Of a DNA stretch of 64,000 bases, positions 1-9,943 are shown in pieces. How positions within the stretch are numbered: the first letter of the stretch is position 1; each line of letters starts with the position of its first letter. The position numbers were made by a program, and so were the translations under genes. Location: assembly GCF_018860975.1 (NCBI RefSeq), contig NZ_JAHKQI010000005.1, forward strand, positions 186,001-250,000. Direction: 5' to 3'. Origin of the DNA: Lentibacter algarum. Its GTDB lineage: Bacteria; Pseudomonadota; Alphaproteobacteria; Rhodobacterales; Rhodobacteraceae. The notes under the pieces are model-generated. The model saw nothing but the letters and a program-made list of their open reading frames with translations, had not been told where the DNA came from and did no database searches.

Positions 1-651
1 GCTGTGTCGGAACATGCAGCCAAGCTAACAACAAGTGAGCCGCAACAGCAGAGCGCAGACCCAACTTCGGGTTCGCCGCAAACCCTTCCGCAATATCTGT
101 CGCAAGGCAGCACCGTAGCTGCGCTACATGTCGAACCGCTCGAACCGGAAAGCTCCCTGCAAGAGCGCGGGCAGTTTGAGCGCGCTCAAAACCTACCGAT
201 CACCGCCAGTATCGCGAAAGGGCAGATTTCTCATGCGCCGCTTGTTACCGCCGCGCGACAAGCGCTTGAGGCGATATCGCACAGCACGCAAAACCAGATC
301 GAAATTCAGCTGAACCCGAGAGAACTCGGCAAACTCAAGTTCGCGATGGTGCCGGCTGACGGGCAGATAACAGTGAGTGTCACCGCCGAAAGGCCGGAAG
401 TGCTCGACAGCCTCAAACGACACATTGATCTGCTCTCTGAAGAATTACGCGCCGCCGGATTTGGAGAGGCGAGCTTTGAGTTTTCGCAACAACAAAGCGG
501 CAGCGACAGTGGCGGCGACGCTCAGAATGACAGCGGCTTTAACTCCTCCGCTAACACCGCTGAGGCACAAACGCCGGCTGAGGCAGGCCACTCTGACACC
601 CATACAAAACGCTGGCTGTTGCCCGATGCGCGACTTGATATCAGATTGTAA
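1..651 (+). CDS. fliK: Flagellar hook-length control protein FliK, C-terminal part (cut at left edge)
   Basis: The frame is open from base 1, so the gene starts outside the window; the first in-window start-like codon is GTG at 4. Residues about 95-165 from that codon match the C-terminal Flg_hook domain of FliK (core IQLNPRELGKLKFAMV), followed by an acidic, Ser/Gln/Asn-rich tail. In the family, FliK is a secreted ruler that measures hook length and, through this domain, switches the export apparatus from hook to filament substrates. The sequence before the domain is low-complexity and Ser/Gln-rich, as usual. flgD follows 15 bp later, which supports the call. Confidence 0.85.
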   Translation, partial: AVSEHAAKLTTSEPQQQSADPTSGSPQTLPQYLSQGSTVAALHVEPLEPESSLQERGQFERAQNLPITASIAKGQISHAPLVTAARQALEAISHSTQNQIEIQLNPRELGKLKFAMVPADGQITVSVTAERPEVLDSLKRHIDLLSEELRAAGFGEASFEFSQQQSGSDSGGDAQNDSGFNSSANTAEAQTPAEAGHSDTHTKRWLLPDARLDIRL

Positions 652-666
652 AGCGAGACCTTGACC

Positions 667-1344
667 ATGACACAGATACTCCCGACCAGTGCAACCGCCG
701 CCTTTGCGAAGGCCGCTACCTCAGAAGCAACCACCACATCATCAACCGTGAGCTCGGATTTTGAAACCTTCATCAAAATGCTGACTGTGCAGATGGAGAA
801 TCAAGACCCGCTCAACCCGATCGACAGCTCGGAATATGCGGCGCAACTGGCTGCGTTTTCGTCGGTCGAGCAGCAGGTGCTCACCAACGACTTGCTGACA
901 GCACTCGCAGCGCAGCTCAACACCTCGGGCCTTGCGCAACTGTCAAACTGGGTTGGTATGGACGCGCGCAGCTCGGCTGGTATCGCCTTTGACGGAGCGC
1001 CACAAACGCTCTACCCGATGCCCGCCTCGCTTGCCGACGAGGCCTATCTCGTTGCCTATGACAGCTCCGGAAACGAGGTGCATCGCAGTGAAATCGGGCT
1101 TGATGGCGCACCTGTTGAATGGGCGGGTGTGCTTGATGGTGGCACGCCGATAGAGAACGGCACCTACTACTTTGAAGTCGAGAACTACGCCAATGGCGAG
1201 CTGCTCGGATCAACTCCGGCAGAGAACTATCAAACTGTCTCCGAGGCGCAAATGGTCGAGGGGCAAATCGTGCTAATCCTCGAAAGCGGTCAGCCGATCT
1301 TCCCCGAAAATGTAGTGGCGCTCAGCAATGGCGGCGGTTCTTGA
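667..1344 (+). CDS. flgD: Flagellar hook-capping scaffold FlgD
   Basis: This 225-residue protein carries the FlgD N-terminal signature near residues 32-70, with NQDPLNPIDSSEYAAQLA followed by FSSVEQ. A beta-rich C-terminal half (about 90-200) fits the FlgD Ig/tudor-like region. FlgD caps the growing hook so that FlgE subunits can assemble, and is itself exported. An in-frame TTG lies at 661, but ATG at 667 gives the usual short Ser/Thr-rich N-terminus and I prefer it. It sits just after fliK, in a typical flagellar gene pair. Confidence 0.9.
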   Translation: MTQILPTSATAAFAKAATSEATTTSSTVSSDFETFIKMLTVQMENQDPLNPIDSSEYAAQLAAFSSVEQQVLTNDLLTALAAQLNTSGLAQLSNWVGMDARSSAGIAFDGAPQTLYPMPASLADEAYLVAYDSSGNEVHRSEIGLDGAPVEWAGVLDGGTPIENGTYYFEVENYANGELLGSTPAENYQTVSEAQMVEGQIVLILESGQPIFPENVVALSNGGGS

Positions 1345-1353
1345 GGGGCTTGT

Positions 1354-2037
1354 CTACTGGCGCAATGCCTGCAGGAAAACATAGCCGGTTTGTGGCCCAA
1401 GCCACTGGCGCGACTGCAAAATGTGCCCTGAAGGGCTGACTTGGTAGGTGTTCTCATAGCCCGGGCCTTCAAGCACACCGCTGCAAGTCTCTGAAACGGC
1501 TGTCACCCGGCTGCTAACTTCCCCGATCGCTATATTTTGCGAGGCCCCTACTGTTATCGTGCAGTTGAACGCATGGGTAACAACGCGGTTCTCACCGTCC
1601 AGAAAGTTCAGATACCGTTTCGATGCGCCGCTCCTGCGGGCCCTGACTGCCGCGAGCGAGCCGTCGATTTTTGCTGACATCAAGTCAAAACCCAAACCAC
1701 GCGTTGCTGTGACCATCCCGGATTTGGTGCTGATCGCGCGCTTGTCTGCCGAACCCCAGGTCTGATAGCCGTTGTTGCTGGCAACCTGCGTGAGCACTGC
1801 AAAACCGTTGCGGTTTTCGATCACCGCGACAGTGAGTGGCTTGTTGCTAGCCGACAGTGCCGCGTTGATGCTCTCGGCAAGCTGTGCTTGCGAGGGGGCA
1901 GCGCTGGCCGACGCCTTTGAACCGCGAAAAACTTTCTTGCCAACAGACTTTAACGCCGTGCCGCGATCAACCTGATTGCCACAAGCGACAGTCAAAGTCA
2001 GCGCGCATAAAGCAAGAATACCCGGTAGATGTCTCAT
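1354..2037 (-). CDS. yjbF: YjbF-family outer-membrane lipoprotein (exopolysaccharide secretion)
   Basis: The 227-residue product begins with a lipoprotein signal peptide whose lipobox LTVAC puts the lipidated cysteine at position 19. The rest resembles the YjbF/GfcB family linked to exopolysaccharide or group 4 capsule export. Its ATG overlaps the yjbH stop (ATGA, 2034-2037), so the two are translationally coupled. That pairing is the main support for the name, since YjbF and YjbH occur together in the E. coli yjbEFGH operon. No yjbE or yjbG homologue is adjacent. The gene converges on flgD. Confidence 0.75.
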   Translation of the reverse strand: MRHLPGILALCALTLTVACGNQVDRGTALKSVGKKVFRGSKASASAAPSQAQLAESINAALSASNKPLTVAVIENRNGFAVLTQVASNNGYQTWGSADKRAISTKSGMVTATRGLGFDLMSAKIDGSLAAVRARRSGASKRYLNFLDGENRVVTHAFNCTITVGASQNIAIGEVSSRVTAVSETCSGVLEGPGYENTYQVSPSGHILQSRQWLGPQTGYVFLQALRQ

Positions 2038-4142
2038 CGCCAGAACCTCCCCCAGGTTTTTGCCATATCGGCGCCGTGGGTTGTGCGGACATTGTCATAG
2101 AGCCGCCCGCCAACGTGCAGCCTTGCTCCGCCATCGCGTGTCAGCGACTGGATAGTGGTCTGTGTGCTGCGTTTGGTTGAGTTCCCTAGCGCCCAGCTCA
2201 TTGGCATGGTCAGGCGGATGCCCTTGTCAAACGAGCCCTCACCGAAGCTTGCCGAGGAGAGTGTGGTTTTGGTTGCGTAAGCGCCGACGCGCCAGCCGTT
2301 GCCAAACTCGCGGTCAACCGAGACAGTTGCGCCGAAGTCACCAGCGAGGTAGCGGCCAACATCAAGCTGGGTATGAAAGCCGCGGCCCAAGTCGTAGTAG
2401 GCCGAGACATGCCCTGTCGCGACTTTATAGTCTTGCAGCCCGAAGCGCTGGTTGAAGTCGCGTTGGGCGACGTAGTTTGCTTCAACACCAATCGCGAGGC
2501 GGCTCTGCGCCGGTTTCCAAAGCAGTTCACCCGACACGCCGGCATACATCTGCTCAAGGTAGCCAAACGTCACGCGGCTATAAAGGTTCTCGCCGTGGCG
2601 GCCGAATTTGGCAATTGTCAGATGGTCAATCTTTGGGCCGTTGCCCTCTGCATAGAGACGCGCATCAGAGCGCACGGCATGTGGCGGGTTCACGGGCTGA
2701 ACACCGGTGCGGTTTGGCGAAAGCCCGTCAAGGTTGCCGCCGAGCTTGTAGTTGATGGCTGCCGAAGCAACCCAACCCGGCGCGATGTGGTAGTCGCCCT
2801 CAAGGTTGAGCATGACGTCAGCACGCACGGGGCTGTCAGGGTCAAAGACCGACAGCTTGATGCTCGGGCCAAAATGCCAGCTGAGGCGCGGGTAAGCGCC
2901 GTTCACGGTTTCAAGCGCGCGAATGTCACTGTCTGCGGAAAAGCGTGCCCTGGCCAGGATGTCGGCTGCGGGCGCGTGTTCAAGCGCTTCAATGTCAGAG
3001 CGGTTGAGCGTGACCGAACCTGCCGGCATCCCCTTGCTTGAGTGCGTCACAGTCAGGGTTTCAATCGACGAAGGCAAAACGCGGCTGAGCGAGCGCATGC
3101 TGCGGCCCACGGCTTGTGATTCAATGTCATAGCGCTCGTTGCGGATCAGGATTTCGGCTGACTTGGCATCAATGCGCATAGCCTCAAGCACGATCCCTTC
3201 GCGCGCCAGAGCTTTGCTGACTGATTGCTCGACCTGAGGTTTGGCAGTCGGGTCTGTTGTCCAGCCCAAGTCGCGCGTGGCGGCTGCGGTGCGTCGGGCG
3301 ACAGGCTCGGGCGCGATGTCGGTTCCGCCGTTCACCGGCGAGTGCTTGGGGTTCAGGCTCAACGCGGCGTAAACACCGACTTCATTGCCATGCATGTAAC
3401 TCGCACCAAGCTGAATGGCGTTGCTAAACTGATACTTCACCCCGAAATTGAAAGGCGACTTGTGCTCAAGCAATCCGTCACCCTCTTCACGGGCGTAGGC
3501 GTCAGAGGAGTATTCGACAGCGAAGCTGAGCTTGTCGTTGTGCTGGTAGCTGACACCGCCAAAGGCCGCAACCGGGCCGCGGAACCACCGGTCATAGTTC
3601 GGGATGCCGCCGCCGCCCAGCAAGCCGGTTGGCCGCGAGCCCATTGTCGCAAAGCTGCCGTAACTTCCGAGGCGCCCCCACCCGAGGCCGCCTGTGAAAC
3701 GCAGTTTGTCACCAACTGACTTTGTCGCAACAATATACTCACCGCCGTGCAGCCCCGTGCCGAGCAAGTCACGCAGCCCGATCGAAACAGCGGGCCGGTA
3801 GCGGGTTTCGTCAAGCAGGCGGTAGCGCAAGTCAAAGCTGCGATCGTAGTAGGCAGGCAAGGTATAGCCCGTCACGTTCAGGCCGCGAATAGCCGAGTAT
3901 CGGAACGTGCCCGAAATGCGCGGCGTCAGCTGAAATGTCATCGAGGTTTTGGTCGTGCCGCCAAAATGCGACACCGTTGTCGAAAGCTGCGCATCCGGCG
4001 CGGCTTCGGCTGTGGGCATGTCAATAAGACTGCCAGGAAGCCCCCACATGTTGATGTTGGTGGTCGTGAGCCCCTCCGGGGTAGCGACGCTGGGGGCCAA
4101 AAGCCCGAGTGTCGCGAATGTATAGGTCAGCGATTTACGCAT
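2034..4142 (-). CDS. yjbH: YjbH-domain outer-membrane protein (exopolysaccharide secretion)
   Basis: The ORF extends upstream to 4232, but ATG at 4142 (MRKSLTYTF) starts a clear signal peptide and follows an AGGTAAT ribosome site. The 702-residue mature-type sequence is rich in alternating aromatic/glycine strands (GGVSYQHNDKLSFAVEYSSD and similar), as expected for a beta-barrel. It matches the YjbH/GfcD family, thought to form an outer-membrane component for polysaccharide export. It is the first gene of a two-gene operon with yjbF. The 111 bp upstream (4143-4253) should hold the promoter, although I see no convincing -35/-10 pair. Confidence 0.75.
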   Translation of the reverse strand: MRKSLTYTFATLGLLAPSVATPEGLTTTNINMWGLPGSLIDMPTAEAAPDAQLSTTVSHFGGTTKTSMTFQLTPRISGTFRYSAIRGLNVTGYTLPAYYDRSFDLRYRLLDETRYRPAVSIGLRDLLGTGLHGGEYIVATKSVGDKLRFTGGLGWGRLGSYGSFATMGSRPTGLLGGGGIPNYDRWFRGPVAAFGGVSYQHNDKLSFAVEYSSDAYAREEGDGLLEHKSPFNFGVKYQFSNAIQLGASYMHGNEVGVYAALSLNPKHSPVNGGTDIAPEPVARRTAAATRDLGWTTDPTAKPQVEQSVSKALAREGIVLEAMRIDAKSAEILIRNERYDIESQAVGRSMRSLSRVLPSSIETLTVTHSSKGMPAGSVTLNRSDIEALEHAPAADILARARFSADSDIRALETVNGAYPRLSWHFGPSIKLSVFDPDSPVRADVMLNLEGDYHIAPGWVASAAINYKLGGNLDGLSPNRTGVQPVNPPHAVRSDARLYAEGNGPKIDHLTIAKFGRHGENLYSRVTFGYLEQMYAGVSGELLWKPAQSRLAIGVEANYVAQRDFNQRFGLQDYKVATGHVSAYYDLGRGFHTQLDVGRYLAGDFGATVSVDREFGNGWRVGAYATKTTLSSASFGEGSFDKGIRLTMPMSWALGNSTKRSTQTTIQSLTRDGGARLHVGGRLYDNVRTTHGADMAKTWGRFWR

Positions 4143-4253
4143 TATTACCTGCCTTTGCCTGTTGCAGTGCAGCATATTGGAAAACCGGTAACGAGAAAAG
4201 TTCTCTTTCGTAGCCAGCAAAAGTTGCTGCAAATTGGCCTCATACCCGCCGGA

Positions 4254-5783
4254 TCACACCAGCCAGAAGTAGACAGCTACGCCCGAAGTCAACGCTCCAG
4301 CGACTGCCGCGAAGGCCATCGCGGCGACAGGGCGTTTAGGCACTGGTGCAGGCTCTTCGTGGGTTTGCCTGATTAGGGCTTTCTCGACCAGTTGAGGCAG
4401 ACGTGGCCCAAAGCGCGCCAGCACTCGAAGCGTTTTGGCCGCGTCACTGATCACCGCCTTCGGGCCAATGGACTGCTTGATGTAATCCTCAACAATCGGT
4501 TGCGCCACATTCCAGATATTAAGCTGCGGACTCAGGCTTCTGGCAACACCCTCAACCACAACCATCGTGCGTTGCAGCAGGATAAGCTCGGTGCGGGTCT
4601 CCATGCCAAAGCGTTCAGTCACTTCAAACAGGTAACTCAGGAGTTTGCCCATAGAAATGCGCGTGGCGTCCATGCCGAAAATAGGCTCGCCGACAGCGCG
4701 CAAAGCCCGTGCAAAAGCGTCAACATCCTGATCGGCGGGCACATAACCAGCCTCAAAATGCACCTCGGCCACACGCTGATAGTCACGCTTGATAAACCCG
4801 AACAGGATCTCGGCATAAACCCGCCGCGTGTATTCGTCGATATGCCCCATAATGCCAAAATCAAAAGCGATGATATCGCCATTTGGCGCAACCTTGAGGT
4901 TGCCTTGGTGCATGTCCGCGTGGAAGAAGCCGTCGCGCAGCGCATGGCTCAAAAACAGTTGCAACACCCGCGCGCCCAAAGCGTTGCGGTCATGCCCCGC
5001 TGCATCAATTGCCGCATTGTCGCCCAGCGGCACGCCCTCGGCCCAGCTCATCACCATCATCCGGCGGCCCGAAAGCTCCCAGTTGACGGCAGGCAAGGCA
5101 AAGCCCTCGTCGCCTTCGGTGTTCGCCGCAAATTCGCTCGCTGAGGCGCTCTCAAGACGCAGATCAAGCTCGCCCTGCACCACGCCCTCGAAGTGCTCGA
5201 TCACATCGGTAGGCTTCAGGCGCCGTGACGCGGGGCTGAAAAACTCGATGAAACTCGCCGCAAAGAAAAACGCATTGATATCGCGTTGAAAAGCCCGCTC
5301 GATGCCGGGCCGCAGGATTTTGACAGCAACAGTCTCGCCGGTTTCGCGCAGCACAGCCTTATGCACCTGCGCGATCGACGCGGCAGCAACCGGCTCGCTA
5401 AACTCGGAAAACACCTCATCAAGGCCAGTGCCGAGTTCTTCTTCAACCGTGGCGCGGGCCTCTTCCATAGAGAAAGGCGGCAGCTTGTCTTGCAGCACTC
5501 GCAGTTGCGTCGCCAGCTCGTCGCCAACCAAGTCAGGCCGCGTGCTCAGGACTTGTCCGAACTTGATGTAAGCAGGCCCTAAGGCCGACAAAGCGCGCGT
5601 CGGCGCGGGCATCTTCGGGTCGCCCTTCTTGCCGAGCCACTGGAACGGCCAAACAACCGTGCGCGCCAACACCCGCAGCGCGCGCGGCGCTTCAAACGCA
5701 TCCAGCACAACAGGCATAGCCCCCGTGCGCTCAAGCGTGGCGCCGGTTCTGATCAGCCTTATTATGTTGTGCGGGCCTCTCAA
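4254..5783 (-). CDS. ubiB: Ubiquinone biosynthesis accessory kinase-like protein UbiB
   Basis: This 509-residue ABC1/UbiB-family protein has the KxGQ motif (KFGQ, residues 74-77) that is diagnostic of the family. It also has the atypical kinase core with HADMHQGN (about residue 286) and DFGIMG about 20 residues on. The C-terminus is a hydrophobic helix (final 25 residues) that would anchor it in the inner membrane. The family supports ubiquinone assembly through ATPase activity rather than direct hydroxylation. The start overlaps the ubiE stop (ATGA), so ubiE-ubiB form a coupled operon. Confidence 0.93.
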   Translation of the reverse strand: MRGPHNIIRLIRTGATLERTGAMPVVLDAFEAPRALRVLARTVVWPFQWLGKKGDPKMPAPTRALSALGPAYIKFGQVLSTRPDLVGDELATQLRVLQDKLPPFSMEEARATVEEELGTGLDEVFSEFSEPVAAASIAQVHKAVLRETGETVAVKILRPGIERAFQRDINAFFFAASFIEFFSPASRRLKPTDVIEHFEGVVQGELDLRLESASASEFAANTEGDEGFALPAVNWELSGRRMMVMSWAEGVPLGDNAAIDAAGHDRNALGARVLQLFLSHALRDGFFHADMHQGNLKVAPNGDIIAFDFGIMGHIDEYTRRVYAEILFGFIKRDYQRVAEVHFEAGYVPADQDVDAFARALRAVGEPIFGMDATRISMGKLLSYLFEVTERFGMETRTELILLQRTMVVVEGVARSLSPQLNIWNVAQPIVEDYIKQSIGPKAVISDAAKTLRVLARFGPRLPQLVEKALIRQTHEEPAPVPKRPVAAMAFAAVAGALTSGVAVYFWLV

Positions 5784-6523
5784 ATTTTCCAGCCCGAATG
5801 CAGCGCGGCAATGCCCATGCTCAAGTTACGGTAGCTGGCGTTTTCAAAGCCCGCTTTGCGCAGCATGCCAAGAAATGTCTCTTGGTCGGGGAAGTTGCGG
5901 ATCGACTCGACCAGATACTGATAGCTGTCGGCATCTCCGGCAATGACCCGGCCCATCTGCGGGATGATGTTGAAGGAATAGAGGTCATAGACCTTTTGCA
6001 TCAGCTCATTCGGTATCTGGCTAAACTCCAGAACCATCAGCCGGCCGCCGGGTTTCAAAACCCGAAAGGCCTCGTTCAAGGCCTCCTGCGGGCGCGTCAC
6101 ATTCCGGATGCCGAAAGAAATCGTGTAAACGTCAAAGCTGTTGTCAGGAAAGGGCAGCGCCATCGCGTCGCCAACCACCCAGTCAAGTGAAGCCGCGAGC
6201 TTTTCTGCCTCCGCACGTTTGCGCCCTTCAACAAGCATCGGCTCGGTGATGTCGCAGACAACCGCCTCGGCTTCGCCCGCGCGTTCGATAAACTTGAACG
6301 AAACATCGCCCGTGCCGCCTGCCACATCCAAAAGGCGTTGTCCGCGGCGGGGCGCGAGCCAATCCATCATCGCTTCTTTCCAGATGCGATGAATGCCAAA
6401 GCTCATGGCGTCGTTCATAATGTCATACTTGCTCGCCACCGATCCGAACAGGCCTTGCACGCGGCCTGCCTTCTCGCTCTCGGGGACGGTTTCAAATCCG
6501 AAATGGGTTGTATCTTCTGACAT
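5780..6523 (-). CDS. ubiE: Demethylmenaquinone/2-polyprenyl-6-methoxy-benzoquinol C-methyltransferase UbiE
   Basis: This class I SAM-dependent methyltransferase of 247 residues catalyses the C-methylation step of ubiquinone synthesis. The SAM-binding motif [10 protein letters not shown] lies near residues 64-73, and the conserved family segment [14 protein letters not shown] is present. ATG at 6523 is preceded by AGGTGG at good spacing; an in-frame GTG at 6535 would add four residues (MARH). The gene is divergent from mutM with about 85 bp between them, and its stop overlaps ubiB. Confidence 0.94.
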   Translation of the reverse strand: MSEDTTHFGFETVPESEKAGRVQGLFGSVASKYDIMNDAMSFGIHRIWKEAMMDWLAPRRGQRLLDVAGGTGDVSFKFIERAGEAEAVVCDITEPMLVEGRKRAEAEKLAASLDWVVGDAMALPFPDNSFDVYTISFGIRNVTRPQEALNEAFRVLKPGGRLMVLEFSQIPNELMQKVYDLYSFNIIPQMGRVIAGDADSYQYLVESIRNFPDQETFLGMLRKAGFENASYRNLSMGIAALHSGWKI

Positions 6524-6608
6524 GTGCCTTGCCACCTGCTGTTCACCCCCCTCATATAGTGCTCATTGAGGGCATACAATGCGCCCAAACAACCCAGATG
6601 AGTGCGAC

Positions 6609-7460
6609 ATGCCCGAACTGCCAGAAGTTGAAACCGTGATGCGTGGCCTTGCGCCTTCTATGGAGGGCGAGGTGATCGCCAGCGTGGATGTGCACCGCCC
6701 TGATCTGCGTTGGCCCTTTCCCGAAAACATGTCAGGCCGCCTCGCAGGGCAAAAAGTGCTGCGTCTGCGCCGGCGCTCGAAGTATATTCTGGCTGATCTC
6801 GCTGGTGGGGAATCACTGCTGATTCACCTCGGAATGTCGGGCAGAATGACAGTTTCAGGTGATCCACTCGGTCAGTTTGCGCACAATCATCCGCCGCTTG
6901 AGAAGCATGATCACGTGATTTTCAATATGGTTAACGGTGCGAGAATTGCGTTTAACGATCCCCGCCGCTTCGGCGCGATGGACTTGCTCAACACCGCCAC
7001 CGCCGAGTCGCACAAGCTGCTGGCAAAGATCGGCCCCGAGCCGCTCGGCAACAGCTTTTCCGAGGACACACTCGTCGCAGCCTTCAAAAACCGCAGCAGC
7101 CCCGTCAAGACCGCATTGCTTGATCAGCGTATCGTGGCGGGGCTTGGCAACATCTATGTCTGCGAAGTGCTTCATATGACAGGTATTTCTCCAACCCGGC
7201 CCGCCGGAAAACTCAGTCGTAAACGTGTCGCTTCACTCGTCCCGGCGATCCGTCAGGTGCTTGAAGCCGCGATCAAGGCCGGAGGCTCCAGTCTTAAAGA
7301 TTTTCGGTCTGCAGGCGGTGAGTTGGGCTATTTTCAGCACAGTTTCAGGGCCTACGGGCGCGAGGGCGAAACCTGTGTAAATGAAGGCTGCAAGGGTGCG
7401 ATCAAGCGCATCACACAGTCGGGCCGATCAACTTTCTATTGCAATATGTGTCAAAGATAA
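6609..7460 (+). CDS. mutM: Formamidopyrimidine-DNA glycosylase
   Basis: The start is fixed by mechanism: the family needs Pro as residue 2 and Glu as residue 3, and ATG at 6609 gives MPELPEVE. An upstream in-frame ATG at 6579 would bury the catalytic proline. The 283-residue protein has the N-terminal beta-sandwich, a helix-two-turn-helix region (ILLDQ-type segment [15 protein letters not shown]) and a C-terminal zinc finger with cysteine pairs CVNEGC and CNMC. It excises 8-oxoguanine and other oxidised purines and nicks the abasic site. Confidence 0.96.
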   Translation: MPELPEVETVMRGLAPSMEGEVIASVDVHRPDLRWPFPENMSGRLAGQKVLRLRRRSKYILADLAGGESLLIHLGMSGRMTVSGDPLGQFAHNHPPLEKHDHVIFNMVNGARIAFNDPRRFGAMDLLNTATAESHKLLAKIGPEPLGNSFSEDTLVAAFKNRSSPVKTALLDQRIVAGLGNIYVCEVLHMTGISPTRPAGKLSRKRVASLVPAIRQVLEAAIKAGGSSLKDFRSAGGELGYFQHSFRAYGREGETCVNEGCKGAIKRITQSGRSTFYCNMCQR

Positions 7461-7526
7461 CTTGAACGCCGGCGCAGTAGTGATATTCAGACAAGTCTGG
7501 ATTAACTAAGCGAAAGCGATAATCAC

Positions 7527-8303
7527 ATGGCCTTTGAGACGATCATCGTCGAAGTTGAAGACCACATTGCCCTCATCCGTCTGAACCGCCCCGATGCCCT
7601 GAACGCGCTGAATGACCAGCTGCTCACAGAGCTCGCCTGCGCGATGACCGAGGCGCAGAAAAATGACAAGGTGCGCTGCATTGTGCTCACCGGCAGCGAC
7701 AAGGCGTTCGCCGCTGGTGCCGACATCAAAATGATGAGCGAGAAGAGCTTCACCGATGTCTTCCTTGAAAACCTGTTCGTGGATGAGATCGAAACAGTGT
7801 CGCGGGTGCGCAAGCCTATCATCGCTGCTGTCTCCGGCTACGCGCTGGGCGGCGGCTGCGAGCTGGCGATGCTCTGCGACTTCATGATTTGTTCGGACAC
7901 CGCCAAGTTCGGCCAGCCCGAGATCAACCTCGGCGTGATGGCAGGGATCGGCGGCACACAGCGTTTGACGCGGGCCATCGGCAAAGCCAAAGCGATGGAT
8001 ATGAACCTCACGGGCCGCTTTATGGACGCCGAAGAGGCCGAGCGCGCAGGGCTTGTCAGCCGTGTTGTGCCAGCCAAAGACCTGATGAAAGAAGCCATGG
8101 GCGCCGCTGCCAAGATCGCCGAGAAGTCGATGATCACCGCGATGGCCGTCAAGGAATCAGTCAACCGCTCGTTTGAAACGACTCTTGCCGAAGGCCTGCA
8201 GTTCGAGCGCCGCGTTTTTCACTCGCTCTTTGCGACGGAAGACCAAAAGGAAGGCATGGCCGCCTTTTCCGAGAAACGTCAGGCACAGTTCCGCGACCGT
8301 TAA
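7527..8303 (+). CDS. Enoyl-CoA hydratase (crotonase family)
   Basis: This 258-residue crotonase-fold protein has the oxyanion-hole segment [10 protein letters not shown] (near residues 62-71). It also has both acidic catalytic positions of genuine enoyl-CoA hydratases, within [11 protein letters not shown] and [15 protein letters not shown]. It most likely hydrates short-chain trans-2-enoyl-CoA during beta-oxidation. The length is typical of the family. It lies 66 bp after mutM and is followed by a clear intrinsic terminator, so it probably forms its own unit or the end of the mutM unit. Confidence 0.9.
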   Translation: MAFETIIVEVEDHIALIRLNRPDALNALNDQLLTELACAMTEAQKNDKVRCIVLTGSDKAFAAGADIKMMSEKSFTDVFLENLFVDEIETVSRVRKPIIAAVSGYALGGGCELAMLCDFMICSDTAKFGQPEINLGVMAGIGGTQRLTRAIGKAKAMDMNLTGRFMDAEEAERAGLVSRVVPAKDLMKEAMGAAAKIAEKSMITAMAVKESVNRSFETTLAEGLQFERRVFHSLFATEDQKEGMAAFSEKRQAQFRDR

Positions 8304-8329
8304 GTTGCCGTGAAACTAACGAACAAAGG

Positions 8330-8352
8330 CCCGCTTTCGAGCGGGTCTTTTT
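8330..8352 (+). terminator. Intrinsic terminator after the enoyl-CoA hydratase gene
   Basis: A perfect 6-bp stem, CCCGCT (8330-8335) with AGCGGG (8340-8345), closes a TTCG tetraloop. It is followed by a T-rich run (8348-8352). It starts 26 bp after the stop codon. Confidence 0.85.
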
Positions 8353-8369
8353 GCTTGAAGCGTCACGCC

Positions 8370-9065
8370 TTACCTACGATAGGCACGGGCGATTTCAGGC
8401 AGCGATATGATCAACAGCACTGCTGCGGCGATCACAAACAACCAATGCCCGGTGTATCCAAATAGCACCGCGCCGAAGACTCCGCCTGCGGCAAAACAGG
8501 CAAGCGTGAGAGCATGCAGCCTCAGCTTCGGCAAGGCCTCCCGACGGGCCTTGCCGCCCGCTGTCAAAGCCGCCAGTTCGATCCCGATATCGGTCGCCAT
8601 GCCAGACACATGCGTCGTGCGCACCTGAGCTTTGGAGATCAGTGTGGTGGCGGCGTTTTGCAGGCCCATAACAAAGCTCAGCACGATAATCAGATGTGCC
8701 TCTTGCGCACTGGCGGGCCGCAACAGAAACACCGCCGCGAGCGCCAGTAACACAACAGCTTCTGCCGCAATCACCAGCGCATAGGCTGATTTGATCTGAA
8801 GCCTCTCGCCGGTCTGAACAGCAATCGCTGCAACGCCTGCACCAAAGATGAAGGCCACGACCAAGCCGAGAAAAGACAGCGCCAGCAGTAGGTTTCTTTG
8901 CGCCAAAGTCTCCGCGAACATCGAGATATTGCCAGTCATGTTTGCCGTGAAAGAGCCAGCAACCAGAAACCCGACAGCATTCAGCGCTCCGGCAATCGAA
9001 GAAAGCAAACTGGCCAATGCAAGGTCAATATTCTCGGTGCGCTCAGCGCCAACGCGGATCAACAT
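8370..9065 (-). CDS. DUF1275 (YoaK-like) membrane protein
   Basis: This 231-residue protein has about six hydrophobic segments and family features of DUF1275/YoaK, including the early [12 protein letters not shown] and [12 protein letters not shown] stretches. It is an inner-membrane protein; family function is not established. The ATG at 9065 is the only sensible start. The 134 bp upstream (9066-9199) hold no further gene that I can support. Confidence 0.8.
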   Translation of the reverse strand: MLIRVGAERTENIDLALASLLSSIAGALNAVGFLVAGSFTANMTGNISMFAETLAQRNLLLALSFLGLVVAFIFGAGVAAIAVQTGERLQIKSAYALVIAAEAVVLLALAAVFLLRPASAQEAHLIIVLSFVMGLQNAATTLISKAQVRTTHVSGMATDIGIELAALTAGGKARREALPKLRLHALTLACFAAGGVFGAVLFGYTGHWLFVIAAAVLLIISLPEIARAYRR

Positions 9066-9199
9066 TTCGGTGTCTCGTCAGGTTGTGATGGGCCGATACT
9101 AAGGCACTCTCTTCGCAGGGGTAAAGCCGCAATCTCCTGCGATCAAAAATCCTTGAAAACACCACAGCCAGTGGCGAGAGTTGCGGGTATAAACGACGC

Positions 9200-9838
9200 C
9201 TAGAGAACCGCCCGCCAAATGCCGATGAACATCATAACGCCGCCGATGTTAACCCAGGTGTGCCAGATCGCGTAGCGATAGGGCATGGCCTTACGGGCGT
9301 AAAACGTCACGCCGATAACATAAGAAACAGCACCCGCAACGACCCACCACAGCACTTGCGGCGGCACATTGTTGAGGTCGGGTAAAGCGCTCAGCCCGAG
9401 CGCCCCAAGCGCAAGGTATGACGCCGTTGACCAGCGCGACTTGACCTCTGCGTTGGTGATCTTGTTGTAAATCGCCAAAGCCGTAAGCCCCCAGCAAAGC
9501 CAAAGCAGTGTTATCGTCCAAGTGGTGTTTGCAAAGACAAAAAACGGAGTGAACGTGCCGGTAATGCTCGGATAGATCGCCGCGTGGTCTATCCTGCGGA
9601 GCAGCTTGCGTTGCCCGTGCCACGGCGCAAAGTGATAGGCCCATGAGGCTAGGTTGGAAGCTAAAGCGCAGCCAACATAGGCCAGCAGCGCAACGCTTAG
9701 CGCAGTTTCAACCTGCCCTAGAGCACGCCAAATCAACAGCCCGCTCGCAAGTATGATCAAACTCAAGCCAGCGAGATGAACAGCAATGTCAGCGTAGCGG
9801 TGAGCTTGAACAGGGCTCGGGTAGTTTGTTTCGGTCAT
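9200..9838 (-). CDS. Hemolysin III / TrhA-type PAQR membrane protein
   Basis: This 212-residue protein has about seven membrane segments and the HlyIII/PAQR hallmarks. A Ser/His region in the second helix (NLASWAYHFAP), an Asp-His pair (RRIDHAAIY) and a late His (AIWHTWVNIGG) are thought to line a metal site. Bacterial members are associated with membrane energetics and fluidity; haemolysis is not a general property. It is divergent from the alpha/beta hydrolase gene. Confidence 0.85.
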   Translation of the reverse strand: MTETNYPSPVQAHRYADIAVHLAGLSLIILASGLLIWRALGQVETALSVALLAYVGCALASNLASWAYHFAPWHGQRKLLRRIDHAAIYPSITGTFTPFFVFANTTWTITLLWLCWGLTALAIYNKITNAEVKSRWSTASYLALGALGLSALPDLNNVPPQVLWWVVAGAVSYVIGVTFYARKAMPYRYAIWHTWVNIGGVMMFIGIWRAVL

Positions 9839-9943
9839 GGTGCACTCAGGTTTTGTTTCGCCTAAAGTTGAGTTAGGAGAGAAAACAGCTGATGTCCACA
9901 GAGAGCCTCAAGCAGGCCCTAAGCCGAGCGATGAAGGTCGTAA